Shown here: piece after piece, positions 9,032 through 18,156 of the stretch | Numbering within the stretch: the stretch's first letter is position 1 | Layout of the letters: each line of letters begins with the position of its first letter | NCBI GenBank assembly: GCA_021847105.1 | Contig: JAJZUT010000012.1 | Coordinates: 1 to 64,000 of the forward strand | DNA: 64,000 nt | Reading direction: 5' to 3' | Origin: Pseudomonadota bacterium | Lineage (GTDB): Bacteria > Pseudomonadota > Gammaproteobacteria > Steroidobacterales > Steroidobacteraceae | Notes under the pieces: model-generated | Told to the model about the DNA's origin: nothing | Databases searched by the model: none | What the model saw: only the letters and a program-made list of their open reading frames with translations | Position numbers and translations under genes: made by a program

Positions 9032-9493
9032 TTTTAAGGCGGGCCACCTCTTGGCTTTCCAGGCGCGGATCGCCGGTTCGTCGCGCTCTCGCGCCTGGCC
9101 GCTCGGCCGCTGCACGCTCCAGCCGAGGCGCCCGAGCAGCCGCCATACTGAGGAGGGCACCATCGAGGCCGAGAACCTGTCCTCGATCAATCGTGCAATC
9201 CTCGGCAGTGTCCACAGCTCCGTCGCAAAGCCGGCGGCCTGCGACCCTGCCTTCAGCAACCGCACCAGCTCCTCGCGCTGCGATTCGGACAGCCGCTCTG
9301 GGCGCCCGAAGTGCTCCGCTCGACGCAGCGCCTCCAGTCCACCTTGCTGGCGCAGCCTCTCCCAGCGCATCACTGTCTGGCGTGAGACTCCCACCTGCCG
9401 TGCGACCTCCGCTTGCGGGTGCCCCGCAGCCAGCAGCCTCGCCCCGCGTCGTCGGCGTCGCTCCAGCTCCTTGCGCTTCTCTGAATGCTTCAT
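9032..9493 (-). CDS. IS630 transposase, N-terminal frame (exon 1), upstream of group II intron
   Basis: This encodes the N-terminal helix-turn-helix region of the transposase: GARLLAAGHPQAEVARQVG and SRQTVMRWERLRQQ are a clear HTH of the IS630 type. The start is taken at MKHSEKRKEL (9493), with GGGG a few bases upstream. The coding sequence is cut after ...WPALK by the intron 5' end (GTGCG) at 9031. If the intron is not spliced, translation runs 11 codons into it and stops. If it is spliced, the A4 end of this exon joins the AAA of exon 2 and the slippery heptamer is restored. Confidence 0.85.
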
Positions 9494-9574
9494 CAGTACC
9501 CCGAATGTAACCATTCCGGGTGCTTGGACCGCAAGAAGCGCAAAAAGTGTCACTCACTTAAGCATTTCTCAATA

Positions 9575-9684
9575 ATCGGCGGCGAGCTTCTGAAGTTTCG
9601 TAGTAAAGCTTCGCAACGATGATGCGACTTGCCGTATAATTTCCGCGATGCTGAGACATCCGGCTGGATCGTGAAGCGACCTGC
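9575..9684. other. 110-bp spacer between two IS630 copies
   Basis: This is the only host-like DNA between copies A and B. It has no gene. It contains a possible -10-like TATAAT (9635-9640, within CCGTATAATTTCC), so a fragment of an old upstream region is possible. Confidence 0.4.
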
Positions 9685-9714
9685 TATTGAGTCTTGCGTA
9701 AGTACGTGACCATA

Positions 9715-10712
9715 TCAAAACATCTCCGCCTGTTTCCAGAATGCGGTCACGAGCGTGGCACGTCGCTGCATCGAGCGCAGGTTCCTGCGAGCGCGCTGGG
9801 CGAGATCGGTGAAGTTCGTGGCGCAGTAGTTGGGCAGGGCGTGATGCTTGAGGTAACCCCAGATGCATTCGACGGGGTTCATTTCCGGGGCGTAAGCCGG
9901 CAAACGCTCAAGCACGATGCGGCCACGCTGGGCCTCCACATGGGCGCGCACGAGCTTGGAGCGGTGGGCCTGCAGACCGTCCCATATGATCAGCAGCTTC
10001 TTGCCGATCGTCCTCTGCAGGGCTATGAGAAATTCGACGATCTGGGGGCTCTTGATCGAGCCATTGAACAGACGAAAGTAGAATCGCCAGTAGCTGATCC
10101 CGGCAATCACCGACAGCTGCTTCCAGCTGAAGCGGTACTGCAGGACCGGCGTTTCACCCTTCGGAGCCCAGGTTCTCGCGCGACACGGTCTCTCGGACAG
10201 ACCCGACTCGTCTATGAAGACGATTACTCGGCCTTGTCGCGCAGCGATTTTTTTAAGGCGGGCCACCTCTTGGCCTTCCAGGTGCGGATCGCCCGCTCGT
10301 CGCGCTCGCGGGCCTGGCCGCTCGGCCGCTGCACGCTCCAGCCGAGCCGCCCGAGCAGCCGCCACACTGAAGATGACACCATCGAGACCGAGAATCTCTC
10401 CTCGATCAATCGCGCAATCCGCGGCAGCGTCCACATCTCCGTCGCAAATCCGCCCGCCAGCGACCCTGCCTTCAGCAACCGCACCAGCTCCTCGCGCTGC
10501 GATTCGGACAGCCGCTCCGGGCGCCCGAAGTGCTCGGCACGACGCAGCGCCTCCAGTCCGCCTTGCTGTCGCAGCCTCTCCCAGCGCATTACCGTCTGGC
10601 GTGAGACGCCCACCTGCCGTGCGACCTCGGCCTGGGGTTGCCCCGCAGCCAGCAGCCTCGCCCCGCGTCGTCGGCGTCGCTCCAGCTCCTTGCGTTTCTC
10701 TGAGTGCTTCAT
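9715..10712 (-). CDS. IS630-family transposase made by -1 programmed frameshift
   Basis: Frame 1 starts MKHSEKRKEL at 10712, encodes the HTH domain and would end shortly after ...WPALKK. Frame 2 gives the DDE domain (VFIDESGLS, LLIIWDGLQAHRS, NPVECIWGYLK). The frames overlap at TTA AAA AAA TCG on the minus strand, a correctly phased A-AAA-AAA heptamer at 10248-10254. A slip of one base backward continues as ...LKK-IAARQGRV into frame 2. The fused product is about 332 residues, a normal length for IS630 transposases, several of which use -1 frameshifting. No inactivating change is visible. Confidence 0.88.
10248..10254 (-). promoter_or_regulatory. A-AAA-AAA slippery heptamer for -1 frameshifting
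   Basis: Seven A on the minus strand, phased X-XXY-YYZ relative to frame 1 (the A of TTA, then AAA, AAA). Slippage by one base joins the HTH frame to the DDE frame. I could not confirm a downstream pseudoknot or an upstream Shine-Dalgarno stimulator by eye. Confidence 0.8.
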
Positions 10713-10820
10713 CAGTACCCCGAATGTAACCATTCCGGGTACTTGGACCGCAAGCAGCGTAAAAAGTGTCACTCACTTACGCATTTCTCAATAATTGACT
10801 CACAACTAGAGCACCGATGT

Positions 10821-11570
10821 ATGGCCTCTGCCAAGGCACGATTGTCGCATAGCCTGCAGAAATCACTAGCCCTAAGTTACTGGGCCGCCGCTAGTCATTC
10901 GCGAGTGCTAGGCATCACCGCCCTAGTCCGCCGAATCGCTCACATCGGGTGGTGTCACATTTCAATTTCAGCAAAAATCATCGGCTGGTCCAATTGCAGC
11001 TTCGGCCGCAATGCAGTCATCAGTGCGCGAACTTGGATCAACGTCAGTATTCGTCGCCGAGCGGAGGCACGCGTTGTCATCGGCGAGAATACTTTCATAG
11101 GCCAAGACAATTTCATCACTACTGGCGATTCGGTCCGGTTCGGTCCCTACTGCCTAACAGCAGCGCACTGCTCATTTGTCGCGGCCAGCCATATCGTAGA
11201 TGATCCGCTACGACCCTACTCGACGACTGGAGTCACGACAGGCAATCGCATAGAAATCGGCGCAAACTGCTTCTTCGGCATTGGCGCAATGGTGCTCGGT
11301 AACGTTCGGATCGGCCGTGGGTCGATTATTGGCGCCAGGGCCATCGTAAGAGAGGACGTCCCGCCATTCTCGATTGTTGTTGGCGATCCCGCGCGGATCA
11401 TCAAATACTATGACTTCGCGAACAAACGGTGGGCAAAGGGGGAGCGCCCAGCAGGGAACACGGAGGGGATTCCCTCAGAAGACGAATATATTTTGACACT
11501 AAAGCGGGCGTGCCGATTTCCCCTGCAGCCGATTTCCGCAAGTTCGGCGTGGCTGGGTGATGTGGGATGA
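10821..11570 (+). CDS. Hexapeptide-repeat (LbH) acyltransferase, WbbJ-like
   Basis: A 249-residue protein with imperfect hexapeptide repeats from about residue 60 (IGENTFIGQDNFITTGDSV, IEIGANCFFGIGAMV, VRIGRGSIIGARAIV) and the typical end VGDPARIIKYY. This is the left-handed beta-helix fold of the sugar O-acetyltransferases and related enzymes. The frame also reads upstream out of the IS630 end; the ATG at 10821 is the first start outside the element and gives a normal N-terminus. Its native promoter may have been replaced by the insertion 28 bases upstream. The likely role is acetylation of a polysaccharide or sugar nucleotide. Confidence 0.85.
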   Translation: MASAKARLSHSLQKSLALSYWAAASHSRVLGITALVRRIAHIGWCHISISAKIIGWSNCSFGRNAVISARTWINVSIRRRAEARVVIGENTFIGQDNFITTGDSVRFGPYCLTAAHCSFVAASHIVDDPLRPYSTTGVTTGNRIEIGANCFFGIGAMVLGNVRIGRGSIIGARAIVREDVPPFSIVVGDPARIIKYYDFANKRWAKGERPAGNTEGIPSEDEYILTLKRACRFPLQPISASSAWLGDVG

Positions 11571-11676
11571 AACAGCGCCATCCCGACTCAGCCCCGATCC
11601 GAGGGAAGTAGGAGGCGCAACTCGATCTCGCGTGACGCAACCTGGGGAACCCTGTTACCGCAATCTCCTCTACTTA

Positions 11677-12618
11677 CTAATTCCGCAAGCCAGCTCGATG
11701 TTTCAGGAACCACCCATAGGTCTGCCTGATCCCATCCGACAATTCAATGCGCGAAGACCAGCCGAGATTGGCCAGTCTTGAGGTGTCGAGCAATTTCCGT
11801 GGCGTACCGTCCGGCTTTGACGGGTCAAGACGTATGGCCCCAGAGAATCCGACGACCGCCGAGATCGCCTGCGCCAGCGCATGGATGGTCAAATCCGATC
11901 CCGAGCCGACGTTGATCCAGATTTCTTCATCGTAGCGCGCCATCAAGAAAAGGCTCGCCTCCGCCAGATCATCGACGTACAAGAACTCTCTCCGAGGCGT
12001 CCCCGTTCCCCAGAGCTCTACCTCGGCGTCACCATGCTCCTTCGCTTCATGGAATTTACGAATAAGAGCGGGCAGCACATGCGAGGACCGCAGGTTGAAA
12101 TTGTCCCCAGGTCCATACAAGTTAGTCGGCATCGCCGAGATCGCATTAAAGCCATATTGTCGACGGTAGGCCTGACACATCTTAAGCCCCGCAATCTTGG
12201 CAACGGCATACCACTCGTTGGTCGGCTCAAGAGAGCCCGTCAACAAGCACTCTTCCCGCATCGGCTGGGAAGCGTGCTTCGGATAGATACAACTCGATCC
12301 CAAAAACAGCAGTTTGCGCGTTCCATTGCGGTATGCCGCATCAATCACGTTGGTCTGAATAGCAAGATTGTCCCGGAGGAACTCTGCTGGTTGAGTGTCG
12401 TTAGCGAGAATGCCTCCCACCTTGGCAGCAGCCAGGAAGACATAGTCCGGGCGGTACTCAGAAAAGAAATCTTCCACATCCGCCTGTCGCGTCAGATCCA
12501 GCTCCGCATGAGTACGCAGCAGCAGATTCGCAAATCCCTCTGCCTGCAGCCGCCGAACAATGGCCGACCCAACCATTCCCCGGTGTCCAGCAACATAGAT
12601 TAGCGACTCTCGCTTCAT
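11677..12618 (-). CDS. fcl: GDP-L-fucose synthase
   Basis: A 313-residue SDR-type epimerase/reductase that turns GDP-4-keto-6-deoxymannose into GDP-L-fucose with NADPH. The nucleotide-binding motif is [10 protein letters not shown] near the N-terminus. The catalytic set is Ser in LGSSCIYP and Tyr/Lys in [21 protein letters not shown] is a family signature. The start [11 protein letters not shown] at 12618 overlaps the end of gmd by four bases, so the two are translationally coupled; an upstream ATG at 12633 is also possible. The pair supplies fucose for a surface polysaccharide. Confidence 0.95.
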   Translation of the reverse strand: MKRESLIYVAGHRGMVGSAIVRRLQAEGFANLLLRTHAELDLTRQADVEDFFSEYRPDYVFLAAAKVGGILANDTQPAEFLRDNLAIQTNVIDAAYRNGTRKLLFLGSSCIYPKHASQPMREECLLTGSLEPTNEWYAVAKIAGLKMCQAYRRQYGFNAISAMPTNLYGPGDNFNLRSSHVLPALIRKFHEAKEHGDAEVELWGTGTPRREFLYVDDLAEASLFLMARYDEEIWINVGSGSDLTIHALAQAISAVVGFSGAIRLDPSKPDGTPRKLLDTSRLANLGWSSRIELSDGIRQTYGWFLKHRAGLRN

Positions 12619-13703
12619 TCCCGGTACCGGCATGTCTTGAATCCCTCTTTCGCCAGAGACGCATCCCTACGAGCCAACTCCAAATCGGCAGCAACCATAT
12701 CAGTCACGAGGGAGTCAAAAGTCACCTCCGGTTTCCAGCCGAGTTTCACGCGGGCTTTACTCGGATCCCCGAGAAGCGTGTCAACTTCGGTTGGGCGGAA
12801 ATATCGCGGATCGACCTTGACGAGAATTCTTCCGCTATCAGCCTCCACGCCCTGCTCACTGACGCCGCTGCCTCGCCATTCGAGGCGGATCCCCAGTACC
12901 GCCGCAGCGCGAGTCACAAACTCCCGCACGGAGTGTTGCTCTCCTGTAGCGATGACGTAGTCATCAGCTTCAGCCTGCTGCAGCATGAGCCACTGGGCAC
13001 GCACATAGTCGCGCGCATGACCCCAGTCACGCAGCGAATCGAGGTTTCCCAGGTAGAGGCACTCATCCATTCCGTGGCGGATGCGCGCGAGACCGCGAGT
13101 GATCTTGCGCGTAACGAAGGTTTCGCCTCTAACTGGAGATTCATGGTTAAAGAGGATGCCGCTGCAGGCGAAAAGTCCGTAGGCCTCTCGGTAATTGACG
13201 GTGATCCAGTGACCGTATACCTTGGCCGCTCCATACGGTGAGCGCGGATAAAATGGAGTCGTCTCCTTCTGCGGGATTTCCATCACCTTGCCGAACATCT
13301 CCGAAGTCGACGCTTGATAGAAGCGCGTCTTTTTCTCCAGCCCCAAGATGCGAATAGCCTCCAGAAGTCTTAGTGTACCGAGTGCGTCGGAATTCGCCGT
13401 GTACTCGGGCGTCTCGAAAGAGACAGCAACGTGGCTCTGTGCCGCGAGGTTATAAATCTCATCTGGCTTTACCTCCTGCACAATCCGAATCAAGTTCGTG
13501 GCATCAGTTAGATCTCCATAATGCAGATGCAGTTGCACATTTCTATCATGAGGATCCTGATAAAGATGATCTATCCTGTCGGTATTGAAGGATGATGCGC
13601 GGCGCTTGATGCCATGCACTTCATAACCCTTGGCCAGTAGGAATTCCGCCAAATACGAGCCATCCTGGCCGGTAATTCCCGTGATTAGCGCTCTTCGCTG
13701 CAT
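12615..13703 (-). CDS. gmd: GDP-mannose 4,6-dehydratase
   Basis: A 362-residue enzyme catalysing the first step from GDP-mannose to GDP-fucose or GDP-rhamnose. Visible features are [14 protein letters not shown] (NADP site), [11 protein letters not shown] (catalytic Thr/Ser) and [14 protein letters not shown] (Tyr and Lys), plus [18 protein letters not shown], a strong family signature. The start MQRRALITG at 13703 is preferred; the frame opens at 13718. It sits directly upstream of fcl. No manA/manC genes are in the window, so GDP-mannose must be supplied from elsewhere. Confidence 0.96.
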   Translation of the reverse strand: MQRRALITGITGQDGSYLAEFLLAKGYEVHGIKRRASSFNTDRIDHLYQDPHDRNVQLHLHYGDLTDATNLIRIVQEVKPDEIYNLAAQSHVAVSFETPEYTANSDALGTLRLLEAIRILGLEKKTRFYQASTSEMFGKVMEIPQKETTPFYPRSPYGAAKVYGHWITVNYREAYGLFACSGILFNHESPVRGETFVTRKITRGLARIRHGMDECLYLGNLDSLRDWGHARDYVRAQWLMLQQAEADDYVIATGEQHSVREFVTRAAAVLGIRLEWRGSGVSEQGVEADSGRILVKVDPRYFRPTEVDTLLGDPSKARVKLGWKPEVTFDSLVTDMVAADLELARRDASLAKEGFKTCRYRE

Positions 13704-13787
13704 GTCACATACACTCACTTCTTCTGGTATTCAATAACGATTGCCTACAATTCGGACGCGGCAAGTTCGCCTTTTCCGTCACAAGTG

Positions 13788-16766
13788 TTACAGCGCATGT
13801 ACCGCCGCAGCAGCGATAGCGACGTTGTACAGAATTCCGGTGACCGCCTGCCAAAACGGCAATGGCAACATCTTCTCTGCATTGATGGGTACGACGATGG
13901 TATCTCCCGGCCTGATCTGTGTACCGCCGTGACTAAACCAGAAGCTGCTGTGGCCTGCGGCCACGACGCTTCCGTCCGCTCGAACCACATAGATATGTTC
14001 CGCATCTGCCTCGGAGGTAAGGCCCCCGCTCAAGCGGATGTAGCTGCTGCGCGACAGCCGCGGGTTGTACAGGTGTGACGTCGGATCCTGTACTTCGCCG
14101 ATGACTGTCACCTCCTGTTCGAACTTCGGAACGTACAGAGCATCACCGTTGCGCAGAACGACGTCGTAGTGCGAATTCTCAGGTCTCTTCAGGATTTTCG
14201 GCAAGTTGATGACCAATCGCCCCACTGCATGCTCTGTCCGAAGTTCCTGCAGAAGCGATTTGGCCACGATCATGGTATTCGCGGCGGCACCCGGGGCGCC
14301 GCCCGTGGCAGTCACGCTCGCACGCAGCGCCAGCACGCCGAGCTCGATGCGCATGCGCTGAGCCAGAAGGCTCATCTCGTGCTGCTCGCGGCGCTGAAGC
14401 TCGGTGCGCGTGAATACCGCTCCTTCTGGGAAAGCCCACGGCGTAAGACCTCCCGCTCGCTCGATGACTGATTTGAGCGTTTCCCCCGGTCGGATGGTGT
14501 ATGTGCCGGGGAATCGGACCTGCCCATGCAGCGTCACTGTCGCCGCTCGCGCCCACTGCGAGACCTCTTCGACATTGATCACATCGAACGGCTTGAGCGC
14601 TAAATTGGACTTGGGATTACCTGCTAGTGCCTGCGCCAGATTGATGTGATAGATACGCGTCTGACGAACACCGTCTGCAGCAACGACGTAACGCGTCAGC
14701 TCCGCCCCACCCGTGTAGGCCGAATTGGACAGCCCTCCGCCCGCTCGTATCAGGTCCGCCACCCGCATACCAGGTTCCAGGGGGTATTTCCCCGGAACAT
14801 TGACCTGCCCGGCGATAGCGACGGACTGCTCGGGATGCTCGGCGCTGGATTCCGCCTGCAGAGCGTGCAGAATGGGCTCGATGATCCGCTCACGGCTCGA
14901 AGTCAGATTGAACACCGTGATTTCATCCCGCGGCATCAGGCGAATGTTCGCCGCGGAATTCGGGTGCGCCAGGGCCTGCGCTAGATTGGCCGACACCGCC
15001 TCGACGTGCAGATCGGGAAGCAGCTTGCGGCGGATCAGCACGTAGTGCAGATCCGAGTTCGGCTTCAACTCAGAAACGGATCGCAGAACGTCCGTCAAGC
15101 GCATACCGGGCTCGTACGCGTATATACCCGGGTTGTACACGTTGCCCTGGAGGGTCACGGCCTCATCCAGCGCCGGTTTCAAGCGTGGGACATGGATATA
15201 ATCCCCGTTGCGAAGCCCTTCGGCGACGCCGCCTGTGCCCAATTTCAACGGCAGCACAACTCGGGCGCCGCTCGGCAATATTCGCATCACGGTCGCATCT
15301 GCGACATCAGCATTTGGCTTCAGACCACCCGCCAAAGCCGCGATCTGCGCCGGAGTCGTCTCGTTCTTGATTTCATAAATGGCGGGTCGCTGCACTTCGC
15401 CATCGATAGACACCGTCTGGCCTACCGGCGGAACGAACACGACGTCGCCCTGCAATAGCGGCGCATCGTGTCGGGTACTGCCGTGGATCAGCAGGTTGTA
15501 GAGGTCGAGCGTGTCAATTACCTGGCCGTCGCGGATCAGCTGTACTTTGCGCAGCGAGCCAGTTCTGCTGATGCCGCCTGCGGCATAGAGCGCAGAAGTC
15601 ATCGTTGCCAGACCGCTCACGGTATACACCCCAGGCCGGAACGCGTCCCCCATGACGAAGACCTGAATGGAGCGTGTCTGCGCCATGCTGACGCTGGCGT
15701 GCACCCCGATCATCTGATGCGCAACTCGGGAAGCGATCTCGGACTGCACCGCACTGAAGAGTTGGCCTGCCACGCTGATGGGTCCAAGCTGTGGGAAGTT
15801 GATTTCCCCGTTGCGACCCACTGTGAGCTGGTAACCCTCGTTCTGATTCCCGTAGAGCTGAACATCAATGACATCGCCGGGCCCGACCTGGTAATTCGAG
15901 GGCACAGGCACGTTGCTCAGCGGGTTCATGGTCAGAAAGGTAGATGCCTCCTGCTGAAACACATCGTAACCGAAGGGACGCAATGCCTGCTCGCCGGTCT
16001 TCTCCAGCGGTAACAGCGTCACGCGCACTTGAAGGTTTTGCAACGCAGGCATCACGGACAGACGCAACGTCGCGTCGGCAGGCGTCAGACCAAGGAGTGC
16101 GATCGGGGCAAATCCGGGCAGATCGAGCATCCCGTTGGGGGTCAGCTGATAGGGATTGTGCTCTCGGATCGCGCGCATCATGTCGTTGATGCGATCCTTC
16201 TCGAGGGGACTCAACGCCGCCAGATCCGGCGGAATCTGCTGTACTTCGGCAGTCGGCAATCCATTGGTGCTGAGAGGAATGTCCGCGATCAACGGAATTC
16301 TTGGCGTCATGCCCGCGGCACCGCTTTGCAACCCACCGTACGGCAGATTTTGCGCTGCGCCGCCGCTCGTAGCCTGTAGCGCGGTCGGCTGCGTCATCGA
16401 GGTCGAGGACGGGGGCAGCTGAACGCCAATCTGCACGATGACCCAATCTCCGCCCTGCAGCTCGGGCATGACCGATTTTTCTTTCAAGGCCTCCCGCTGC
16501 GCCTGCACCGCCTGCTGCTGCTCGAGCTGTTGCAGCTCAGACTGAGTCATCATCCCCGGGGTCTGCAACAGAGTGCCGCCGAGTGCCGATCCGCCGCCGA
16601 GACGACTCATGATGGCCTGCTGCTGTGGTGACGACAGACTGTGCAGCAAAGCCAGACCAGTTGCGGAATTCAAGGCCGACTGGGCTGAGGCAGCCGCGCA
16701 GAATCCCATTCCCACGATAATCAGCAATGGGCCGACGAGTGGCCCCAGACGTCGCAGCAAGCGCAT
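13788..16766 (-). CDS. Very large polysaccharide export protein with multiple SLBB domains
   Basis: A 992-residue Wza-type outer-membrane export protein. A signal peptide covers about residues 1-29, ending AAASAQ; there is no proper lipobox, unlike Wza. Next comes a low-complexity Gln/Ser-rich region, then the Poly_export domain (about 288-370, with YQVGPGDVIDVQLYG) and a run of SLBB domains containing GEVQRPAIYEI, GNVYNPGIYAYEPG, GQVNVPGKYPLEPG, GQVRFPGTYTIRPG and GEVQDPTSHLY. Wza has about 380 residues, so this is a long-form homologue. The start at 16766 is the first with a signal peptide; the frame opens further upstream inside another gene. No Wzc-like kinase is adjacent. Confidence 0.9.
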   Translation of the reverse strand: MRLLRRLGPLVGPLLIIVGMGFCAAASAQSALNSATGLALLHSLSSPQQQAIMSRLGGGSALGGTLLQTPGMMTQSELQQLEQQQAVQAQREALKEKSVMPELQGGDWVIVQIGVQLPPSSTSMTQPTALQATSGGAAQNLPYGGLQSGAAGMTPRIPLIADIPLSTNGLPTAEVQQIPPDLAALSPLEKDRINDMMRAIREHNPYQLTPNGMLDLPGFAPIALLGLTPADATLRLSVMPALQNLQVRVTLLPLEKTGEQALRPFGYDVFQQEASTFLTMNPLSNVPVPSNYQVGPGDVIDVQLYGNQNEGYQLTVGRNGEINFPQLGPISVAGQLFSAVQSEIASRVAHQMIGVHASVSMAQTRSIQVFVMGDAFRPGVYTVSGLATMTSALYAAGGISRTGSLRKVQLIRDGQVIDTLDLYNLLIHGSTRHDAPLLQGDVVFVPPVGQTVSIDGEVQRPAIYEIKNETTPAQIAALAGGLKPNADVADATVMRILPSGARVVLPLKLGTGGVAEGLRNGDYIHVPRLKPALDEAVTLQGNVYNPGIYAYEPGMRLTDVLRSVSELKPNSDLHYVLIRRKLLPDLHVEAVSANLAQALAHPNSAANIRLMPRDEITVFNLTSSRERIIEPILHALQAESSAEHPEQSVAIAGQVNVPGKYPLEPGMRVADLIRAGGGLSNSAYTGGAELTRYVVAADGVRQTRIYHINLAQALAGNPKSNLALKPFDVINVEEVSQWARAATVTLHGQVRFPGTYTIRPGETLKSVIERAGGLTPWAFPEGAVFTRTELQRREQHEMSLLAQRMRIELGVLALRASVTATGGAPGAAANTMIVAKSLLQELRTEHAVGRLVINLPKILKRPENSHYDVVLRNGDALYVPKFEQEVTVIGEVQDPTSHLYNPRLSRSSYIRLSGGLTSEADAEHIYVVRADGSVVAAGHSSFWFSHGGTQIRPGDTIVVPINAEKMLPLPFWQAVTGILYNVAIAAAAVHAL

Positions 16767-16957
16767 CAAATACCCTTTTTTCGCCAGTGCAGAACAACGC
16801 ACGGCCGGCCCCCCGGTTGTCCGCCGGAATCCCGGTACATAAAATTTCCCGGTCCCGCCATGCTGAAGGGCCGATTGTAGCCGGGGATCGCGTGCGCGGG
16901 GAGCCGAATCGCCCGCGCACACCGAGTGGCATTCGTCGTGCCGGACTGCGCGGTGCG

Positions 16958-18070
16958 CTAGCGTATCGATTGCAAGCGCTCGGCAACCGCCTGTGCAATG
17001 GCCAGTGCCGCGGTGAGCCCTGGAGATTCGATGCCGTAAAGACTGATCAGGCCCGGCACGCCATGGTGTTGCGGTCCGTGAATGAGGAAATCGGCACTCG
17101 GGGCACCCGGACCGGCGAGCTTCGGTCGAATCCCCGCGTAGGCCGGCGACAAGGAGCGGTCTGGCAGGGCCGGCCAGTAGCGCCGAATCGAGGCATAAAA
17201 CGGCTCGGCACGCTGCGGATCGACCGTGTAGTCGATCCGCTCGATCCATTCGACATCCGGTCCGAAGCGCGCCCGACCTGACAGATCGAGCGTCAGGTGC
17301 ACGCCCAGCCCGCCCGGCTCGGGCAGCGGATACACGAGGTGCGAAAACGGGGACCCGCCGTGCAGAGTGAAGTAATTTCCCTTGGCGTAATGCAGCGGCG
17401 GGATGCAGCCCTGCGGCACCCCCAAGCGACGGGCCACGTCCTGGGCATTCAAGCCGGCGCAATTGACGACGATGTCAGCGGCGAGCGTCATCGGCTGCGC
17501 CTCCGAGCCGGCCTCGAGCACCAGACATCGCTCATCCCGCCGGCCGGCAATCACTGGCGTGCGGCACACGAGCGCCCCGCCCGCCCGCTCGATGTCCGCC
17601 ATCAGCGACAGCATCAGCCCGTGGCTGTCGATGATGCCCGTGGAGGGAGAAAGGAGTGCGGCCACACAGCGCAACGCCGGCTCGAACGTGCCGGCTTCGC
17701 CGGGTTCGAGCCAACGCAGCTCTCCGACACCGTTGCGGCGGGCGGTGGCCTCGATCGCCCGTAGCTGGGGAATCTGTGCCGCGTCCGTCGCGACCACGAG
17801 TTTCCCGCAGCGGCGATGCTGAACGCCGTGCTCGGCACAATACGCATAGAGCCGCCGCCGCCCCTCGAGGCAGAGCTGTGCCTTGGCCGAACCCGGCGGA
17901 TAATAAATCCCGGCGTGGATCACTTCACTGCTGCGCGCACTGATGCCGGTGCCCATCGCCTCTGCGGCCTCGAGCACAAGCACCTCGCGGCCCGATTGGG
18001 CCATGGCCCGGGCGACCGCAAGACCGACGACACCGGCGCCGATCACCACACAGTCCACTCGTTCAGCCAT
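16958..18070 (-). CDS. FAD-dependent oxidoreductase, L-2-hydroxyglutarate dehydrogenase-like
   Basis: A 370-residue DAO-family flavoprotein. The FAD motif is VIGAGVVGLAVARAM right at the N-terminus; SARSSEVIHAGIYYPPGS and LHYAKGNYFTL are typical of the LhgO/YgaF group, which oxidises L-2-hydroxyglutarate and passes electrons to the quinone pool. The start is MAERVDCVV at 18070. It lies 86 bases downstream of rfbB on the same strand and may be cotranscribed with the rhamnose genes, though no metabolic link is apparent. A different 2-hydroxy acid substrate cannot be excluded. Confidence 0.82.
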   Translation of the reverse strand: MAERVDCVVIGAGVVGLAVARAMAQSGREVLVLEAAEAMGTGISARSSEVIHAGIYYPPGSAKAQLCLEGRRRLYAYCAEHGVQHRRCGKLVVATDAAQIPQLRAIEATARRNGVGELRWLEPGEAGTFEPALRCVAALLSPSTGIIDSHGLMLSLMADIERAGGALVCRTPVIAGRRDERCLVLEAGSEAQPMTLAADIVVNCAGLNAQDVARRLGVPQGCIPPLHYAKGNYFTLHGGSPFSHLVYPLPEPGGLGVHLTLDLSGRARFGPDVEWIERIDYTVDPQRAEPFYASIRRYWPALPDRSLSPAYAGIRPKLAGPGAPSADFLIHGPQHHGVPGLISLYGIESPGLTAALAIAQAVAERLQSIR

Positions 18071-18156
18071 AGGCGAATTGTGCTCGAAACCACCGGACAG
18101 GCCGGCAGGAATCGCACGTCCAGCGCGGACACGGTAGGGCGTGCCCCGGCGCCGGC

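Larger units (their letters stand above)
6488..9574 (-). mobile_element. IS630-family element, copy A, interrupted by a group II intron
   Basis: The terminal inverted repeats are TATTGAGTATTGCGTAAGT at 6488 and, reading inward from 9574, TATTGAGAAATGCTTAAGT. The TA at each end agrees with the TA target preference of IS630 elements. Without the 1,978-bp intron the element is about 1,109 bp, the same as copy B. Copies A and B differ by scattered point changes, so A is not a very recent duplicate of B. The transposase gene runs right to left. Confidence 0.92.
9685..10793 (-). mobile_element. IS630-family element, copy B (uninterrupted)
   Basis: A 1,109-bp element with terminal inverted repeats TATTGAGTCTTGCGTAAGT (from 9685) and TATTGAGAAATGCGTAAGT (inward from 10793), ending in TA at both sides. 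It contains the two overlapping transposase frames without interruption and provides the reference for locating the intron in copy A. Confidence 0.93.

Noticed and set aside
16767-17462. N-terminal extension of the SLBB export protein
   Set aside because: It overlaps the LhgO-like gene in another frame and lies before a proper signal peptide start at 16766.
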